DNA of 9,040 bases from the NCBI GenBank assembly GCA_021821565.1, contig JAKACI010000044.1, positions 1 to 9,040 on the forward strand, given 5' to 3'. This DNA comes from a bacterium (lineage in GTDB: Bacteria; SZUA-79; Acidulodesulfobacterales; Acidulodesulfobacteraceae). Shown one piece after another: positions 6,466 to 9,040 of this stretch. The notes under the pieces are model-generated. The model did not search any database, was not told the DNA's origin, and saw only the letters and a list, made by a program, of their open reading frames with translations. Numbering within the stretch: position 1 is the first letter of the stretch; each line of letters opens with the position of its first letter. A program made the position numbers and the translations under genes.

Positions 6466-7611
6466 ATGAATACACAGGAAGCAATTCTGGAAATAAATTT
6501 AAAAAATCTATCAAATAATATTCAACAATTAAAATCATTAAACTTTAACAAAAATAAAACAATAATTGCAATCATTAAATCGGACGCCTATGGGCATGGT
6601 TTATTAGAAATTGCGCAGGTTTTGGAAAAACAAGGAATTAATTTTTTTGGAATAATTAAATTAGATGATGCCTTTTTGTTAAAAAATAAATTAAATAATC
6701 CTAAAATTTTAATGCTTTCGGGGGTTGACGAAAAACATATTGAAGATGCCGTAGGGATGGGTATTTCTATTTGTGTTTTCGATTTGGATTATCTTAAGAC
6801 CGTCTATGCAGCTGCCGGAAAAATTCATAAAAAAGCTCTTATACATTTAAAATACGATTCGGGAATGAATAGACTCGGATTTAACGATGACGAGTTGCTT
6901 AAAGCATTAAACTATATTGAAGAAATTAGAAAAAACGGAGATTTTTTAGAATTTGAAGGTATTTTCAGCCACTTTTCTTCCGCTGAATCAGATATAAATT
7001 ATACAAAATTTCAGCTTAATAATTATAAAAATGTTTTAAAAATTATATCGGACAGAAAATTAAAACCGCTATATACTCACATTAGCGCAAGTTCTTCTAT
7101 GCTTAGCAATGAAATAAAAGATGACTTTTCAAATTCTGTAAGACCGGGTATATCTTTGTACGGAATCAATCCTGTCAGCCCGCAGATAAATTTGAATTTA
7201 AAGCCTTTAATGACATTAAAAACCGGTATCATTCAGATAAAACAAATAAAAAAAGGATGCTCTGTTTCTTACGGCAGAACATTTAGAGCTCCTTCCGATA
7301 TGAATATCGGAATTATCAACGCGGGTTATGATAACGGCATATCGAGAATGCTTTCCAACAAGGGAAGGGTTATAATAAACAATCAATATGCCGATATCAT
7401 CGGTACTATAACTATGAATATGATTATAGTAGATTTATCAAAAATTAAAAACGCGTCATTAAATGACGAAGCGATTATTATGGGAGAAAGCGGAGGTAAA
7501 AGGATTACGGTTGAAGAAATTGCAAATTATGCTAAAACAATACCTTATGAAATATGTCTAAATATAGGAAAATCTAACAAACGAACTTACGTACAAAGCA
7601 TTAGTTCTTGA
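6466..7611 (+). CDS. alr: Alanine racemase, PLP-dependent
   Basis: This 381-residue enzyme is full length for Alr and should interconvert L- and D-alanine in the cytoplasm to supply D-Ala for peptidoglycan. The PLP lysine is Lys38 in IAIIKSDAYGHG, the N-terminal barrel signature. Lys129 lies in KYDSGMNRLGF, and VRPGISLYG (225-233) supplies Arg226, the expected partner of the pyridine nitrogen. The second catalytic base is Tyr269 in VSYGRTF at the start of the C-terminal beta domain. Two conserved spots deviate: GYDNG (288-291) replaces the common GYADG, and TMNM (316-319) replaces the common CMDM, so Asp becomes Asn. The catalytic pair is intact, so activity is expected. The ATG is chosen because the family-typical start (ILEINLKNLSNNI) follows within a few residues; there is no visible Shine-Dalgarno. 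It is divergent from tldD and convergent with the NifU-type gene. Confidence 0.5.
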   Translation: MNTQEAILEINLKNLSNNIQQLKSLNFNKNKTIIAIIKSDAYGHGLLEIAQVLEKQGINFFGIIKLDDAFLLKNKLNNPKILMLSGVDEKHIEDAVGMGISICVFDLDYLKTVYAAAGKIHKKALIHLKYDSGMNRLGFNDDELLKALNYIEEIRKNGDFLEFEGIFSHFSSAESDINYTKFQLNNYKNVLKIISDRKLKPLYTHISASSSMLSNEIKDDFSNSVRPGISLYGINPVSPQINLNLKPLMTLKTGIIQIKQIKKGCSVSYGRTFRAPSDMNIGIINAGYDNGISRMLSNKGRVIINNQYADIIGTITMNMIIVDLSKIKNASLNDEAIIMGESGGKRITVEEIANYAKTIPYEICLNIGKSNKRTYVQSISS

Positions 7612-7667
7612 TATCATGTTTATCTTGCACGCTCCAAACCTTTTAGTATAAAAAACTATTACATGCG

Positions 7668-7680
7668 ATACGCAGCGTAT
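7668..7680. repeat. Small hairpin downstream of alr
   Basis: ATACGC and GCGTAT flank a single A, so the DNA is nearly a perfect palindrome, 57 bases after the alr stop. There is no T tract after it on either strand, so it is not a typical intrinsic terminator. It lies just outside the dispersed repeat that follows. Confidence 0.5.
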
Positions 7681-7697
7681 ATTACAGAAAAAACTCA

Positions 7698-7826
7698 AAT
7701 TGCCGATAGATATTTTGTTTTAAACATACCGTAATCTTTAGAACATTAGATTTATGCCTGCTCAAGAATGACATCCTGCTGGCGAAACGATTGACCGTGG
7801 AAATCATTTTCGCGCAGGCATAAATC
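7698..7826. repeat. Dispersed repeat, copy 2 (divergent, right end unclear)
   Basis: The convergent alr/NifU gap holds a relative of the element at 8756-8913. Three blocks occur at identical offsets in both: AATTGCCGATAGA at 0, ATTAGATT at +47 and GAATGAC at +68 (7698, 7745 and 7766 here; 8756, 8803 and 8824 there). Between the blocks the sequences differ. In this copy the short GGGAAT hairpin is replaced by a larger one: GATTTATGCCTGC (7749-7761) is the exact reverse complement of GCAGGCATAAATC (7814-7826), with a 52-base loop. No copy of the right terminal repeat is found before the NifU-type stop. Lying between convergent genes, its stem could also help end transcription. Confidence 0.5.
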
Positions 7827-7841
7827 CAGAACTTAAGTTTG

Positions 7842-8075
7842 TTAATTAACGGCATTAACTTCTTTAACTTCGGGTATTCTTTCTTTTAATACCCTTTCAA
7901 TACCGCCTTTAAGAGTCATCATTGAACCCATACATCCTGCACAAGCGCCTTGAAGCCTGACATTGACGGTGCCGTCATCCAATATATTAACCAATTCTAC
8001 ATCTCCTCCGTCAAATTGGAGAGACGGTCTGATTTCATTTAATACTTTTTCTACTTCTATTTTATCTAAAGCCAT
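7842..8075 (-). CDS. Single-domain NifU/Nfu-type Fe-S cluster scaffold or carrier
   Basis: This 77-residue protein consists only of the NifU C-terminal (Nfu) domain. Characteristic parts are VLNEIRPSLQFDGGDVELV (11-29) and the cluster site GACAGCMGSMMTLKGGIE, with Cys45 and Cys48 in CxxC. Nfu proteins bind a [4Fe-4S] cluster between two monomers and deliver it to apo-enzymes in the cytoplasm. The larger E. coli NfuA adds an A-type domain that is absent here. The ATG is firmly set by AAAGGAGG (8080-8087, minus strand), four bases upstream. It lies 74 bp downstream of greA on the same strand, probably in one transcript unless the palindrome between them intervenes. The radical SAM protein in this window is a possible Fe-S client, but nothing links them directly. 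Confidence 0.5.
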   Translation of the reverse strand: MALDKIEVEKVLNEIRPSLQFDGGDVELVNILDDGTVNVRLQGACAGCMGSMMTLKGGIERVLKERIPEVKEVNAVN

Positions 8076-8087
8076 TAATCCTCCTTT

Positions 8088-8111
8088 AAATATTTAATTT
8101 ATTAAATATTT
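8088..8111. promoter_or_regulatory. 24-bp palindrome immediately upstream of the NifU-type gene's ribosome binding site
   Basis: AAATATTTAAT (8088-8098) and its exact complement ATTAAATATTT (8101-8111) flank two T residues. It abuts the Shine-Dalgarno of the NifU-type gene, and a second small palindrome, AATATTAATATT, lies next to it at 8113-8124. It could be an operator for an Fe-S or redox regulator, or a hairpin that controls read-through from greA. It contains no G or C, so chance cannot be excluded. Confidence 0.5.
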
Positions 8112-8149
8112 CAATATTAATATTAAACATCACGATTAATAATATACCA

Positions 8150-8635
8150 TTAATTATAAGCAATGTCAAGAACTTCAAACTCTCTTTGTCCTTTAGGAAC
8201 GTTTATAACCACTTCATCTCCGGCGCATTTTCCTATTAATGCTTTTGCAATAGGAGAAGATATAGAGATTTTACCTTGACTTATATCTGATTCGGTATCG
8301 CCGACTATCTGATATGAAACCTCTATTCCGATATCTAAATCCAAAAGTTTTACTTTTGCGCCGAAAACAATTTTGTTTTCGCATATTTTAGATATGTCTA
8401 TTATTTGCGCTCTCGCTATTTTATCCTCAAGTTCCATAATTTTTCCTTCTAAAAAGCTTTGCTTCTCTTTGGCAGCGCTATATTCGGCATTCTCAGACAA
8501 ATCGCCGTGCGATCTCGCCTCTTCAATTGCTGATATATTTGCAGGTCTTTCAACGGACTTTAACCGTTTTAGCTCTTTGACCATTTTATCATAGCCTTCT
8601 TTGGTAACAGGACAAGAATCATTGCTGATGCTCAA
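8150..8635 (-). CDS. greA: Transcription elongation factor GreA
   Basis: At 161 residues it matches GreA length. GreA inserts its coiled coil into the RNA polymerase secondary channel and stimulates cleavage of backtracked RNA. Residues about 8-80 form the coiled-coil domain, with the tip GDLSENAEY carrying the catalytic acids Asp45 and Glu48. Residues about 85-158 form the FKBP-like domain, with IVGDTESD and SISSPIAKALIGKCAGDEV. The start is TTG at 8633-8635: GAGGAGGT (8645-8652, minus strand) lies nine bases upstream, and the next in-frame Met is residue 18, inside the first helix. It lies downstream of carB, as in many delta-proteobacterial genomes, but with an unusually long gap here because a repeat element lies between them. 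Confidence 0.5.
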   Translation of the reverse strand: MSISNDSCPVTKEGYDKMVKELKRLKSVERPANISAIEEARSHGDLSENAEYSAAKEKQSFLEGKIMELEDKIARAQIIDISKICENKIVFGAKVKLLDLDIGIEVSYQIVGDTESDISQGKISISSPIAKALIGKCAGDEVVINVPKGQREFEVLDIAYN

Positions 8636-8644
8636 TTAGACTTT

Positions 8645-8652
8645 ACCTCCTC
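8645..8652 (-). promoter_or_regulatory. Shine-Dalgarno that fixes the TTG start of greA
   Basis: On the minus strand this reads GAGGAGGT, a near-perfect match to the anti-Shine-Dalgarno, nine bases before TTG 8635. No ATG lies at suitable spacing, so it supports a real TTG initiation codon. Confidence 0.5.
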
Positions 8653-8755
8653 GACTTAAATCTTTAAACATATAAAATACAAAGAAAATATGCAAAAATA
8701 ATTAATAGTAAATTTTTATTGCTTCTTCGATTATATTCATCTATATTTATCCTAA

Positions 8756-8913
8756 AATTGCCGATAGAAATCTTTAAAATAATTTTAAAGCTATGTAAAA
8801 ATATTAGATTCCCGTTTTCGCGGGAATGACACCTTTCGGGTGAAAAGCTAAACACCCGTAAAATTACTCCTGCGTGAGCGGAAAATTGGAAAATAAATTT
8901 TCTATAGGCAATT
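8756..8913. repeat. 158-bp MITE-like dispersed repeat with terminal inverted repeats, between carB and greA
   Basis: The left end AATTGCCGATAGAAA (8756-8770) is matched at the right end by the reverse complement of AATTGCCTATAGAAA (8899-8913): 14 of 15 positions. The match may extend outward to CC-A. Inside lie a 19-base palindrome, CTTTAAAATAATTTTAAAG (8772-8790), the ATTCCC/GGGAAT hairpin (8808-8827), and CGGGTG/CACCCG (8837-8842 and 8853-8858). No transposase is encoded, and no clear target duplication is seen. It occupies about half of the 302-bp gene-free gap at 8636-8937; the remainder is AT-rich leader sequence of greA. A relative lies at 7698-7826. Confidence 0.5.
8808..8827. repeat. 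ATTCCC-N8-GGGAAT hairpin (dRS3-like core)
   Basis: ATTCCCGTTTTCGCGGGAAT is a 7-bp stem (ATTCCCG/CGGGAAT) with a six-base loop. It fits the ATTCCC-N8-GGGAAT pattern of the Neisseria dRS3 repeats, and translates to the CHSRENGNL-type peptide that appears in spurious ORFs of many proteobacterial genomes. The resemblance is in form; common ancestry is not shown. It could act as a weak transcription barrier or as an integration target. Confidence 0.5.
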
Positions 8914-8937
8914 CTGGGTTCATTATATTTGTTGCAT

Positions 8938-9040
8938 TTACTGCATTTTTTTATAATAATCTTGTATCGGTTCAACAGATATTTTTTTTTCTTTAAGTGA
9001 TTTTATAGCCGAAGAAGCGGCAAAAGCCCCTCTAATAGTC
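8938..9040 (-). CDS. carB: Carbamoyl-phosphate synthase large subunit, C-terminal end, cut by window edge
   Basis: The last 33 codons of a minus-strand gene enter from the right edge and end at TAA 8938-8940. They read TIRGAFAASSAIKSLKEKK and then ISVEPIQDYYKKMQ. This fits the C-terminus of CarB, where a TT-GA-A helix of the allosteric (MGS-like) domain is followed by a Lys-rich segment and an 'LQEYH'-like end. CarB makes carbamoyl phosphate for pyrimidine and arginine synthesis with the small subunit CarA. The position directly upstream of greA agrees with the common carB-greA order. Only a short fragment is visible, so the call is likely rather than certain. Confidence 0.5.
   Translation of the reverse strand, partial: TIRGAFAASSAIKSLKEKKISVEPIQDYYKKMQ

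Noticed and set aside
7643..7659. TAGT-ataaaaa-ACTA as an alr terminator
   Set aside because: The stem is only four AT-rich base pairs and no T tract follows on the plus strand.
8373..8594. 73-residue plus-strand frame
   Set aside because: It is antisense to the GreA coiled coil.
7698..8913. CRISPR array or composite transposon formed by the two repeat copies
   Set aside because: There are only two divergent copies enclosing ordinary housekeeping genes, with no regular spacers and no transposase.
8664..8975. 103-residue minus-strand frame containing CHSRENGNL
   Set aside because: It reads straight through the terminally repeated element and overlaps the carB end; the peptide is the usual translation of the ATTCCC/GGGAAT repeat and has no Shine-Dalgarno or recognisable domain.

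Overview
The window is strongly AT-rich bacterial chromosome carrying mostly conserved housekeeping genes. No phage, plasmid, CRISPR or complete transposase gene is visible. The closing genes on the right read, on the minus strand, carB (3' end), greA and a NifU-type Fe-S gene. A carB-greA neighbourhood is familiar from delta-proteobacterial (Desulfobacterota-like) genomes. Together with the low GC, the Asn/Lys-rich proteins and the 'CHSRENGNL'-type intergenic repeats, it suggests an AT-rich Gram-negative of that broad group. The taxonomic placement is inference only.

Layout from left to right: the N-terminal third of a ComM/YifB-type AAA+ protein (minus, cut by the left edge); a large radical SAM protein with a degenerate B12-binding-like N-domain and Asn-rich insertions (minus); a short class-B-like penicillin-binding protein with a transpeptidase domain (minus); an intergenic stretch with a terminator, a candidate promoter and a questionable 40-codon ORF; TldD metalloprotease (minus); a divergent promoter region built on a 17-bp perfect inverted repeat; alanine racemase Alr (plus); a convergent intergenic region holding a dispersed repeat; a single-domain NifU/Nfu protein (minus); GreA (minus); a second, more complete copy of the repeat with terminal inverted repeats; and the last codons of CarB (minus, cut by the right edge).

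Functional links: Alr (D-Ala supply) and the penicillin-binding protein (peptidoglycan cross-linking) both belong to cell-wall synthesis, but lie on opposite strands with tldD between them. tldD has its own intrinsic terminator, so the PBP and perhaps the radical SAM gene are probably transcribed separately from it. Several genes start with TTG (greA with an excellent Shine-Dalgarno, the radical SAM gene, and possibly the PBP).

I do not see a clear new defence or mobile system. The most interesting non-standard signals are the repeat family shared by 7698-7826 and 8756-8913 (MITE-like, containing a Neisseria dRS3-like ATTCCC-N8-GGGAAT core), the mirror-image promoter between tldD and alr, and the unassigned radical SAM protein with its CX4CX2C cluster motif.

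[Form note: the original gave no feature confidences; the uniform 0.5 is a placeholder required by the schema, not an estimate.]
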